From positions 1 to 9,271 of the forward strand of contig JAOTWH010000080.1 of assembly GCA_029863035.1 (NCBI GenBank): DNA of 9,271 nt, given 5' to 3'. How positions within the stretch are numbered: the stretch's first letter is position 1; each line of letters begins with the position of its first letter. The position numbers were made by a program, and so were the translations under genes. A model generated the notes under the pieces. That model made no database searches. It was given only the letters and a program-made list of their open reading frames with translations, and was not told the DNA's origin. The DNA is from Acidimicrobiia bacterium (GTDB taxonomy: Bacteria; Actinomycetota; Acidimicrobiia; UBA5794; JAOTWH01). This document shows positions 1 through 6,318 of this stretch, piece by piece.

Positions 1-962
1 ACACCCACGACAACGACATCATCGGAGAGATGCTGGTGAGCGGGCTGAAAATGCTGCGCGACGACACCGACCGGGGCGATCTCAAGCTGGTCAACAGCGC
101 GCTCAAGGAGATGCGCTACTCGTTCGTCGTCTTCAGCCAGTTCCGGAGCACGCCGAAGGTGACGATCTTTGGGTCGGCCCGCACCCAGCCAGAGGACCCC
201 AACTACAAGCTGGCGGCAGAGTTCGCTCGCACCATGACCGATGCTCGCTGGATGGTGATCACTGGCGCCGGTCCCGGGATCATGGAAGCAGGCAACCTCG
301 GAGCCGGCCAGGAGCTGGGCTTCGGAGTGAACATTCGGCTCCCCTTCGAGTCTGAGCCCAACGAGTACATCCATGAATCGCGGGTCATCAACTTCAAGTA
401 CTTCTTCACCCGCAAGCTGATGTTCGTCAAGGAATCCGATGCCTTTGCGATCTTCCCTGGCGGGTTCGGCACCCAGGACGAGGCATTCGAGCTGCTGACT
501 CTCATGCAGACCGGGAAGACCGACATGCACCCCATCGTGCTTATGGAGGCTGAGGGCACCGGGTATTGGGACGCCTGGCTCGGCTTCATCACCGAGCTGG
601 AGAAGCAAGGGATGATCTCACCAAACGATCGCAGCCTCTTCACCCTCACCAACAGCATTCAGGATGCAAGCGATGAGATCCGCAACTTCTACTCGAACTA
701 CCACTCCATGCGTTATGTCAAGGGTCAGCTGGTGCTCAGAATGCACCGACCCCCCGATCCCGACCTGATCAAGTCCCTCAACGCCGAGTTCTCCGACATC
801 GTGTCGACAGGCGAGATCGAGGCCATCGATATCACCCCGGACGAGACGGCGAGCGATGACAACGTTGAGCTGCATCGCATTCGCCTGCACTTCAACCGCC
901 GCAACTTCGGACGGCTCCGCATGCTGATCGACCATATCAACGAGGCGCCAGAAAACCCCTAG
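1..962 (+). CDS. LOG-family (TIGR00730-type) Rossmann-fold protein, 5' partial
   Basis: The frame is open from base 3 to the TAG at 960-962 and has no stop before the left edge. The first ATG is at 30, but the codons before it (reading THDNDIIGE) look like family sequence, so the true start is probably outside the window. Numbering from that ATG, it shows FGSAR (47-51), the phosphate-loop-like GAGPGIMEA (79-87), FTRKLMF (126-132) and the LOG signature PGGFGTQDE (143-151). Characterised LOG proteins are cytosolic phosphoribohydrolases that release free bases from nucleoside 5'-monophosphates, classically cytokinin nucleotides. The natural substrate here is unknown. At more than 319 residues it is longer than the compact plant/bacterial LOG proteins (roughly 200). 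The extra length is an N-terminal helical part and a C-terminal segment after about residue 225. The next gene starts 24 bp downstream on the same strand. The family call is secure; the activity is inferred. Confidence 0.9.
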   Translation, partial: THDNDIIGEMLVSGLKMLRDDTDRGDLKLVNSALKEMRYSFVVFSQFRSTPKVTIFGSARTQPEDPNYKLAAEFARTMTDARWMVITGAGPGIMEAGNLGAGQELGFGVNIRLPFESEPNEYIHESRVINFKYFFTRKLMFVKESDAFAIFPGGFGTQDEAFELLTLMQTGKTDMHPIVLMEAEGTGYWDAWLGFITELEKQGMISPNDRSLFTLTNSIQDASDEIRNFYSNYHSMRYVKGQLVLRMHRPPDPDLIKSLNAEFSDIVSTGEIEAIDITPDETASDDNVELHRIRLHFNRRNFGRLRMLIDHINEAPENP

Positions 963-974
963 GCGCCATCGCCC

Positions 975-980
975 TAGTAT
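975..980 (+). promoter_or_regulatory. candidate -10 box (TAGTAT) for leaderless expression of the 987 gene
   Basis: TAGTAT fits the actinobacterial TANNNT -10 pattern and ends 6 nt before the GTG at 987, so transcription would begin at or next to the start codon. No Shine-Dalgarno sequence lies in the 24-bp gap and no clear -35 box is visible. Its first three bases are also an in-frame stop, so the start cannot lie upstream of it. Confidence 0.5.
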
Positions 981-986
981 CTGAGT

Positions 987-1718
987 GTGCACGCCATCTT
1001 GGCCGACCTCGTTGCCGAGCAACAAGCACTCGACCAGTACCTCCAGACGCTCAACGATCGCGATTGGGATTTACCTACCGGCTGGAATCGCTGGACCGTT
1101 CGCCATCAAGTTGGGATGCTCGCCGCCGGCGACGAGGTAGCCCACGACGCCGTTGCCGGCAGCGGCAAGCTCTTAGCAAAAGCTGCCCGTCAGGATCTCT
1201 TCGCGAAGGAGGCGGCGATTCGCGTCAAATCCCTCCGACCCCAGGAAGTGATCGAGCTGTGGCGAGCGTCCCGTGCCGAGTTAGCCAATGCGCTTAGTCG
1301 ACGCAACGGGACAGATCGGGTGCCCGGCTTGGTTGGCGACCTATCCGTGCGCACCATGGCCACGGCCCGCCTCACTCAAACCTGGTCGCAGGCACTCGAC
1401 ATCCACCACACGTTCGATTCCGAGCCTGAAGACACTGCTCGCCTCGAACATATCGCCTGGATGGGATGGAAGACCTTGCCGTTCGCCTTCGAGATGGCCA
1501 ACGAAGAGTACGCCGAGCCGGTACGTGTCGTGCTGAGCGGCCCAGCGTATGAGCGCTGGTCGTTCGGCGATCCCGGGGCACCATGCCAGATCAAAGGCAA
1601 GGCCGGCGAATGGTGCCGGGTTGCGGTACGTCGTCTCCATGCCGATCACGCCACATCGCTCGTAGCCGAGGGCAAGACGGCCGAGGTGGCATTGTCGGTC
1701 GCCCGGGCCAATCTTTGA
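987..1718 (+). CDS. TIGR03084-like DinB/MDMPI-fold protein with substituted metal ligands
   Basis: This 243-residue protein starts at GTG 987; an in-frame TAG at 975 excludes a longer frame. The N-terminal part (LADLVAEQQALDQYL, then WDLPTGWNRWTVRHQV) matches the four-helix-bundle MDMPI/DinB_2 superfamily, closest in memory to TIGR03084 proteins. Relatives carry a zinc/nickel site: a His in a xxHLAxxDE helix and a Glu/His pair in METWAHGxD. Here those positions read QVGMLAAGDE (Met44) and LTQTWSQALD (Gln131, Gln135), so all three expected ligands seem replaced. Nearby His40, His54, His139 and His140 could form another site. Known members include mycothiol-dependent maleylpyruvate isomerase, but many have no assigned reaction and none should be assumed here. 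The TGA at 1716-1718 overlaps the next gene's TTG start, suggesting translational coupling. Fold assignment is good; catalytic capacity is doubtful. Confidence 0.8.
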   Translation: MHAILADLVAEQQALDQYLQTLNDRDWDLPTGWNRWTVRHQVGMLAAGDEVAHDAVAGSGKLLAKAARQDLFAKEAAIRVKSLRPQEVIELWRASRAELANALSRRNGTDRVPGLVGDLSVRTMATARLTQTWSQALDIHHTFDSEPEDTARLEHIAWMGWKTLPFAFEMANEEYAEPVRVVLSGPAYERWSFGDPGAPCQIKGKAGEWCRVAVRRLHADHATSLVAEGKTAEVALSVARANL

Positions 1719-2152
1719 TCGAGCACTCCTTCGACCCAGGCCCTGTCCGCCTGCTGCGCCTTGACACAGGCTCGGATCTGATCTCTGCTCTCACCGACTT
1801 CGCCGTTGAGCGCGGCGTTCGAACTGCGTCGCTGACTTTCCTGGGCGCGGTGCGCCGGGCTGCGTTGCGCTATTACGACCAGGACGCCAAGGGATACCGC
1901 GACTTCACGATCGATGCTCACCTCGAAGTGATCTCGGGAACGGGCAACATCTCGATCCTCGAGGGCAAGCCCTTTGTCCACGCCCACGCCGCATTTGCCG
2001 ACGCCGACGGCAAGGCATACGGCGGTCACGTGAATGTGGGCACAGAGGTCTTCGCCCTCGAAACGACGGTTTTCGAACTGAACGGCGCGGCTCCGGTCCG
2101 TCAGTTCGACGAAACCACAGGTCTGATGCTTTGGGGCCCACCCTCGCAGTAG
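1715..2152 (+). CDS. PPC (PCC/DUF296) domain protein, probable TTG start
   Basis: The protein is about 145 residues, the normal size for a stand-alone bacterial PPC/DUF296 protein. I chose TTG 1715 because it forms a TTGA overlap with the preceding stop and because homologous-looking sequence begins right there (IEHSFDPGPVRLLRL). Upstream of it the frame is only a shadow of the preceding gene. Visible family features are ALTDFAVERGVRTASLTFLGAVRRAAL (residues 26-52) and the histidine-rich core PFVHAHAAFAD...AYGGH with His89, His91 and His105, which match the metal-binding histidines of this trimeric fold. In plants the domain is attached to AT-hook DNA-binding proteins; in bacteria and archaea it stands alone with unclear function. 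No AT-hook is present. It is probably cytosolic. Coupling to the MDMPI-like gene suggests the two products are made together. Confidence 0.85.
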   Translation: MIEHSFDPGPVRLLRLDTGSDLISALTDFAVERGVRTASLTFLGAVRRAALRYYDQDAKGYRDFTIDAHLEVISGTGNISILEGKPFVHAHAAFADADGKAYGGHVNVGTEVFALETTVFELNGAAPVRQFDETTGLMLWGPPSQ

Positions 2153-2199
2153 CGAACGCGCTGGGCGGGGAGTCGCTAGAAGTCAGACGTTCTCCCAGA

Positions 2200-2823
2200 T
2201 CACGCACCCGGTTTGTAGATCTCGAATCCGGTCTTGGTGAGGAACCGCAGCAGTGCAGGTGCCGGATCCTTGTACTGCAGCGGCCTCATGGCGTCCTCGA
2301 ACTTCTCAAAGAACCCGAGCATTGTCCTCACCATGTGGGTGTGGGTGATGATGTTCAGCGACGGTTCGGGGGCTTGGCCGAAAGCGACGATCCGAGTGCG
2401 GATCTCACCGCCGCCGCGGGCCACGCCGTGATGCACCCATTCCTTTTGCAGCGCCTCGACCACCTCGTCTAGGTCGCCCTCATACAACCAGTCGAGCCGG
2501 CGCAGCACGGCGTGGAGCACCCGGTGGTCTTTGAGCCCCGGGTTGATAGCGGCCTCGCCTTGTTTCACCTCGCCCACGATGACGTCGACCAAGTTGTCCT
2601 CGAGCATCAGCACCGGGTCTTCGATCAGTAGGACCCCGCAGTCGTCCTCGTCATGGGGATCGCCGACGTATACCGACCCCGGGGTACGCAGCGCCACGAT
2701 GTCGACATCTGTGAGTGTCTCGTAGTGACCGTCGCTTGCCTTGCCCTGGACCTCGAATTCGGTCAAGGTGAGATAACCCGTCAGCCGCAGGTAGTTCTCA
2801 ACGAGATTTACGCCTATGTCCAT
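2200..2823 (-). CDS. hypothetical protein with PD-(D/E)XK nuclease-like motif pattern
   Basis: I do not recognise a named family for this 207-residue protein. It begins at ATG 2823 with a plausible GGAAG ribosome site (2831-2835 on the complement) 7 nt upstream. An N-terminal helix, NLVENYLRLTGYLTLTEFEV (Glu9), is followed by the strand TDVDIVALR (Asp39, Asp41). After an acidic insert comes DVIVGEVKQGEA (Glu85, Lys87). The order Glu - Asp - Glu-X-Lys is the active-site arrangement of PD-(D/E)XK endonuclease-fold enzymes, although many restriction-like domains with this pattern have no proven nuclease activity. The C-terminal half is helical with a HTHMVRTML stretch (162-170) and ends near DPAPALLRFL. 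No signal peptide or membrane segment is seen. It converges on the PPC gene and diverges from the lipoprotein gene. No methylase or other restriction partner is adjacent. Confidence 0.75.
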   Translation of the reverse strand: MDIGVNLVENYLRLTGYLTLTEFEVQGKASDGHYETLTDVDIVALRTPGSVYVGDPHDEDDCGVLLIEDPVLMLEDNLVDVIVGEVKQGEAAINPGLKDHRVLHAVLRRLDWLYEGDLDEVVEALQKEWVHHGVARGGGEIRTRIVAFGQAPEPSLNIITHTHMVRTMLGFFEKFEDAMRPLQYKDPAPALLRFLTKTGFEIYKPGA

Positions 2824-2893
2824 CGGTCCACTTCCGCAGCTTCGCTCTATGTAACAGCAGCCGATCGTACGGCATTTCCTAACCTCGCCTTAC
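2824..2893. promoter_or_regulatory. 70-bp divergent promoter region
   Basis: This gap separates two divergent starts, so both promoters must lie here or extend slightly into the genes. On the + side, TAACCT (2880-2885) fits TANNNT and ends 8 nt before the lipoprotein ATG. On the - side, a GGAAG ribosome-binding-like site (2831-2835) sits 7 nt before the ATG at 2823, so that gene seems to have a leader. No operator-like palindrome is evident. Confidence 0.4.
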
Positions 2894-3658
2894 ATGGCCA
2901 GATACCTAGCGGCCTTGCTGGTTCTGGTGGCGGCGTGCACCGGGTCGTCCACGGTGACGTCGACGCCCCCTCCATCAACGGCCCCTCCCCTGCCGACCAC
3001 GATCGCCGCGACGACAACGTCCACCACCCTGGGCCCTCTGGACGTGTCTCCGGCACCACTCACCAGTTTCGATTACACCGTCACCGAGACCACCTCGCTT
3101 GGGCCGTTCGAAACACCGATAGAGGTAGCAGTGACCATCACGGGCGCCTTTCGGGAGCCCCCATTCAGCCATCGGATAACGCGAGAGGTCAGCCTGGAAG
3201 GACTGTCAACAGTCGTGGGTGAGGCAGTGGTCATCGACGACGAGGTGTGGGTTCGCATGGGCGACGAGTGGGAGCAAGCCGACCTGGGCGCGGCACTGGG
3301 GGTGGCCGGTCCGATCAACCAGATCGAAGGCAACCTCTTGCCATCTGATGCCGTGCTGCAGAGCCTCTTTCGCCAAACCGGTGTGGTTGAGGAATTTAAC
3401 GGACTTCGCACCCGCCGCTACGAGTTCGAGTCGCCGGCCGACATACCGCTGCCGGTTCCGCTGGCCGAAGAGGATGCTCAGCTCACCTATTGGATCGATG
3501 AGGACACCGGATACGTGGTGCAATGGCAGGTGGTAGCCCGCGGCACCCTGTTGGCCGATGCTGCAACTTCGGTGCCGGTGGGAGAGCTAGTCCAACTAGA
3601 GGTGCTGGTGCAGATATCCAATCACAACCAACCGATCACCATCTCTCCGCCGCCGTAA
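2894..3658 (+). CDS. putative lipoprotein, LolA/LppX-like
   Basis: The 254-residue product has a very short signal: MARYLAALLVLVAAC, with one Arg, a hydrophobic core and a lipobox VAAC whose cysteine is residue 15. This predicts Sec export, cleavage before Cys15 and lipid anchoring on the outer face of the membrane. Residues 16-48 form a Thr/Ser/Pro-rich low-complexity linker typical of actinobacterial cell-wall-spanning lipoproteins. The remainder is rich in beta-strand patterns (YTVTETTSLGPF, IEVAVTITGAF, AVVIDDEVWVRMGDEWEQADL, LTYWIDEDTGYVVQWQVV). The repeated 'xxxWVRMGDEW'-like and 'YWIDEDTGYVVQ' elements resemble LolA/LppX/LprG half-barrels that bind lipids or hydrophobic molecules. That similarity is from pattern memory only. 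The start is the first ATG after an in-frame TAA at 2852. The gene converges on the SDR gene with 15 bp between stops. Confidence 0.75.
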   Translation: MARYLAALLVLVAACTGSSTVTSTPPPSTAPPLPTTIAATTTSTTLGPLDVSPAPLTSFDYTVTETTSLGPFETPIEVAVTITGAFREPPFSHRITREVSLEGLSTVVGEAVVIDDEVWVRMGDEWEQADLGAALGVAGPINQIEGNLLPSDAVLQSLFRQTGVVEEFNGLRTRRYEFESPADIPLPVPLAEEDAQLTYWIDEDTGYVVQWQVVARGTLLADAATSVPVGELVQLEVLVQISNHNQPITISPPP

Positions 3659-3673
3659 AGAACACGACGGCTC

Positions 3674-4441
3674 TCAGCCCAGGGTGCTGCCGGTGGCCTG
3701 GGTGGCTCCACCGTCGACCGGCAGCGTCACCCCGGTGATCCACGAAGCGGCATCCGAAGCGAGGAAAGTGACCGCCCGAGCGATGTCTTGCGGCTCGCCA
3801 AGCCTCTTCAGCGGATGGACCGCGGCAGCCTCCTTCTCCCTGCCCTCCCACAGGGCGGATGCGAGCTGGGTCTTAACCACCGAAGGTGCCACGGCGTTGA
3901 CCCGCACTCCCGGTGCCATCTCAAGCGCCAACTGGCGGGTCAGGTGGATGAGGGCTGCCTTGGAGATGTTGTAAGCGCCCATTCCGAAACTCGGTTCCAT
4001 CCCGGCAACCGAGGCGATGTTGACGATGGCTCCCCCGCCCTTGTTCATAGCCTGATTCCAGGCCTGGCGTGACCACAGGAGCGGGCCCATTTGGTTGACG
4101 GCGAACGTCTTTTGAACCGCACCCAGGTCGACCTCCGCCAGGGCTCCGAATGCTGGGTTGGTGCCGGCGTTGTTCACCAAGATGTCGCAACCCCCGAACC
4201 GCTCTATGGCTTGGCCCACGGCAGACGCCGCGTCCTCCGGCTCGTCGGCTTTGGCCACAACTGCCAGCACCCGATCGGGATCCGCCAGACGATCTGCAGC
4301 CGCTTCGATGTTCTCCGCTTTGCGTGAGGTGATAACAACACCGCGGGCACCGCTGGCCAATAGTTCTGCCGCACAAGCCTCGCCGATGCCCCGGCTAGCC
4401 CCGGTAACCAATGCAACCTTGTCGTCAATGCGTACGTCCAC
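3674..4441 (-). CDS. SDR-family NAD(P)-dependent oxidoreductase (FabG-like classical SDR)
   Basis: This 255-residue classical short-chain dehydrogenase/reductase starts at GTG 4441, with AGGA (4451-4454 on the complement) 9 nt upstream. The nucleotide-binding TGASRGIG is at 13-20 and NNAG at 90-93. The catalytic tetrad is Asn116, Ser144 (NIAS), Tyr157 and Lys161 (YNISK). Arg40 at the end of beta-2 (VITSRK) suggests NADP(H) preference. After the active site, the usual APG reads APS (Pro186-Ser187), a mild deviation near the cofactor. The C-terminus has the typical FLASDAASWITGVTLPVDGG. It would oxidise an alcohol or reduce a ketone; sequence alone does not separate fatty-acid (FabG) from catabolic roles. 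It is the last gene of the operon, 18 bp after the thioesterase stop, and that context favours a catabolic substrate over core fatty-acid synthesis. Confidence 0.92.
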   Translation of the reverse strand: MDVRIDDKVALVTGASRGIGEACAAELLASGARGVVITSRKAENIEAAADRLADPDRVLAVVAKADEPEDAASAVGQAIERFGGCDILVNNAGTNPAFGALAEVDLGAVQKTFAVNQMGPLLWSRQAWNQAMNKGGGAIVNIASVAGMEPSFGMGAYNISKAALIHLTRQLALEMAPGVRVNAVAPSVVKTQLASALWEGREKEAAAVHPLKRLGEPQDIARAVTFLASDAASWITGVTLPVDGGATQATGSTLG

Positions 4442-4450
4442 CGAGGCGCA

Positions 4451-4454
4451 TCCT
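4451..4454 (-). promoter_or_regulatory. ribosome binding site for the SDR gene (AGGA)
   Basis: The complement reads AGGA 9 nt upstream of the GTG at 4441. An out-of-frame ATG lies between them (4449-4451). The AGGA and the absence of a better in-frame start support the GTG. Confidence 0.5.
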
Positions 4455-4459
4455 ATGGG

Positions 4460-4921
4460 CTACCAGCGTTCGGCAGCTGGGTGATCCTCCCCAACGGCCA
4501 CGAACGTTCCCTTACCGCGGGCGGTGACCTCACCTAGCGCTTCTACGGTCGCTTCGACCTCCGCCTTGTTGCCGACTATCGACACCACGTGCGCTGCCAG
4601 CCTCAACGCTTCGCCAGCCGGAGTGGGCCGACGAAGCTTCACGGAGAACTCTGCAGTCACGGTTGGCGGGATGGTCGCCGTTCCCGTCTCGTTCATGAGC
4701 GCGTACGCCGCGGTCCAGTTCATGTGGCAATCCAACACCGTGCCGATGATGCCTCCGTTGACCACCCCGGAGAACGCCTGGTGATGCTCCTCGGGAGTGA
4801 ACTCTGCCACCACCTCGTCGCCTCGGGCGTAGCTCTTGATCTGCAACCCACGAGGATTGGCCGGACCGCATCCGAAGCAGATGTTGTCGGGGCTGTAGGT
4901 GTCTTGGAGTGCCTTCAGCAT
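4460..4921 (-). CDS. PaaI-family hotdog-fold thioesterase
   Basis: The protein has 153 residues from ATG 4921. It opens with LQDTYSPDNICFGCGPANPRGLQIKSY; the CFGCG motif (Cys15, Cys18) is common in one branch of PaaI-like thioesterases. The hotdog helix reads AFSGVVNGGIIGTVLDCHMNWTA. The usual HGG is NGG (55-57), and the acidic residue nine positions on, Asp64, is kept. Family members hydrolyse acyl- or aryl-CoA thioesters as dimers or tetramers in the cytosol; the substrate is unknown. It starts 11 nt after the amidase stop. A longer in-frame start at ATG 4954 would add 11 residues and overlap the amidase. The shorter start is preferred because recognisable family sequence begins there, but it has no obvious Shine-Dalgarno, and coupling to amidase translation is likely. 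Confidence 0.88.
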   Translation of the reverse strand: MLKALQDTYSPDNICFGCGPANPRGLQIKSYARGDEVVAEFTPEEHHQAFSGVVNGGIIGTVLDCHMNWTAAYALMNETGTATIPPTVTAEFSVKLRRPTPAGEALRLAAHVVSIVGNKAEVEATVEALGEVTARGKGTFVAVGEDHPAAERW

Positions 4922-4932
4922 CGAGCCGGAGG

Positions 4933-6318
4933 CTACATCTCGGGCGGCAGCCATCCCCCCAGCCCCCGTTCGATCGCTTTGGCCCCGGCCAGCGCAGTTG
5001 CGTCCCGCCATGGGCCAGACACAGCCTGCACTCCAATCGGTAGACCTCGGCTCGACGTGCCGGCGCGGACCACCGCTGCCGGCCAGCCCGTGATGTTGAA
5101 CGCCTGGGTGTACGTGAAGCCGGGACGGTTGTCGGCGGAGGTTAATTCGCCTGGCGCCTTGGCCGGATTGGCGTGGGCGGGCGCCAAGATCAGGTCGTAG
5201 CCGTGCAAGAACTCGGCCATGGCGCTGCGGTACGCCTGGAGATCGAGCATCAATTGGGTCCAGTCACTGGCGGCCGTGTCGGGAACCGAGTCCGAGAACT
5301 CCGTACTCAGCCTTATCGAATCGGTGCTGCCGTACTCGGACAAGATGCGATGTATCCACGCCCCGCCGTCGGTCACCCAGATACGACGGTAGAGGTCACC
5401 GACCCGCTCGATCCCCTTAGGGACATCCTCACTGACCTTGGCACCACCCGCTTCTAACACTGCCGCGGCCGCTCGAACCGCGCCGGCTACATCATCGCTC
5501 GCTGCCATCTCGCCGTTATCGGTGTAGAAGGCCACTCGCAATGACCTCAGGTCACCCTCGCCAACACTTGGAGGCATCGAAGCGACTGCGAGGTCGATTC
5601 CGTCCGGCCCGCTCAGAACAGCCAGCGCCAGCTCCAGATCCTCGACATATCGGGCCATCGGGCCTACCTGAGTGAGGTCATCAACCGGAGTTCCGAACGG
5701 CACCACGAGGCCGGTGCGGGGCACTCGCCCCGCTGATGGCTTGAAGCCAGCGACGCCGCAGAAGTGAGACGGCAACCGGATGCTGCCCCCGGTATCGCTT
5801 CCCAACTCGAGCGCAGCACCTCCGGCGGCCAGGATCGCCCCAGCTCCACCGCTGCTGCCGCCAGGCGACTTCGAGGTGTCGTATGGGTTATAGGTCCGAC
5901 CGAACAGCAGGTTGTCGGTCTCGTACCACAGGGTGAGGTCGGGAGTGTTGGTCTTGCCCAACAGCACAGCACCGGCGTCCAGGTAGCGCTGCACGCCCGC
6001 CGCATTGGTTGGCGGAACCCGATCCCTCCACCCCAACGTCCCCCCGGTAGTCAGCACCCCAGCGGTGTCGAAGGAATCCTTGATGGTGACCGGAACCCCG
6101 CCCAGCACGCCAATGTCCTCACCCCGACTGAGGGCCGCGTCCAGCTCGCCAGCGCGACTCCGAGCCTGATCCGCGCACAGGGTGACCACAGCGTTGAGGG
6201 CCGTGTTGACTTCCTCGATGCGAGCCAGGTGTGCGTCGACCAGGGCGGCCACCGAGATGTCGCCCTGTCTGACCAGTTGCGCCTGAGCGGAGGCCGAAGC
6301 GGCGAGCAGCTCGTCCAT
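4933..6318 (-). CDS. amidase signature (AS) family hydrolase
   Basis: The 461-residue length is normal for the family. The Ser-cisSer-Lys triad is complete: Lys80 (VPVTIKDSFDTAG), Ser155 (SPGGSSGG, 151-158) and Ser179 (GSDTGGSIR, 173-181). The spacings of 75 and 24 residues equal those in known amidases such as FAAH. The nucleophile region continues LPSHFCGVAGFKPSAGRVP as expected. Members hydrolyse amides to acid and ammonia or amine. GatA, fatty-acid amide, aryl-amidase and 6-aminohexanoate cyclic dimer hydrolase types share this fold. No gatB/gatC is adjacent, so a stand-alone catabolic amidase is more likely than the tRNA amidotransferase subunit. No signal peptide is seen, so it is cytosolic. 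The ATG follows the flavin reductase TAG with no gap (TAGATG), pointing to translational re-initiation. Family certain; substrate unknown. Confidence 0.94.
   Translation of the reverse strand: MDELLAASASAQAQLVRQGDISVAALVDAHLARIEEVNTALNAVVTLCADQARSRAGELDAALSRGEDIGVLGGVPVTIKDSFDTAGVLTTGGTLGWRDRVPPTNAAGVQRYLDAGAVLLGKTNTPDLTLWYETDNLLFGRTYNPYDTSKSPGGSSGGAGAILAAGGAALELGSDTGGSIRLPSHFCGVAGFKPSAGRVPRTGLVVPFGTPVDDLTQVGPMARYVEDLELALAVLSGPDGIDLAVASMPPSVGEGDLRSLRVAFYTDNGEMAASDDVAGAVRAAAAVLEAGGAKVSEDVPKGIERVGDLYRRIWVTDGGAWIHRILSEYGSTDSIRLSTEFSDSVPDTAASDWTQLMLDLQAYRSAMAEFLHGYDLILAPAHANPAKAPGELTSADNRPGFTYTQAFNITGWPAAVVRAGTSSRGLPIGVQAVSGPWRDATALAGAKAIERGLGGWLPPEM

Noticed and set aside
618..1025. 135-codon minus-strand open frame
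   Set aside because: It is antisense to the LOG gene's conserved 3' part and crosses the next promoter; no motif or ribosome site supports it.
1583..1714. N-terminal extension of the PPC gene to the ATG at 1583
   Set aside because: The extra 44 residues are an Arg/Gly-rich shadow of the MDMPI-like gene; PPC-like sequence begins only at 1715.
2153..2199. possible terminator hairpin between the convergent PPC and nuclease-like genes
   Set aside because: Only 4-5 bp partial stems (CTGG/CCAG, GGGAG/CTCCC) with large or bulged loops and no T-tract; not convincing.
2848..2854. TATGTAA as a -10 box for the lipoprotein gene
   Set aside because: No matching -35 box and a poor TATAAT match; TAACCT at 2880 fits the local pattern better.
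3652..3671. GCCGT/ACGGC inverted repeat between the lipoprotein and SDR stops
   Set aside because: The stem is only 5 bp with a 10-nt loop and no T-run; expected by chance in GC-rich DNA.
4933..6318. GatA subunit of Glu-tRNA(Gln) amidotransferase
   Set aside because: The AS triad is present, but there is no gatB/gatC nearby and the operon partners are catabolic-type enzymes; generic AS hydrolase is safer.
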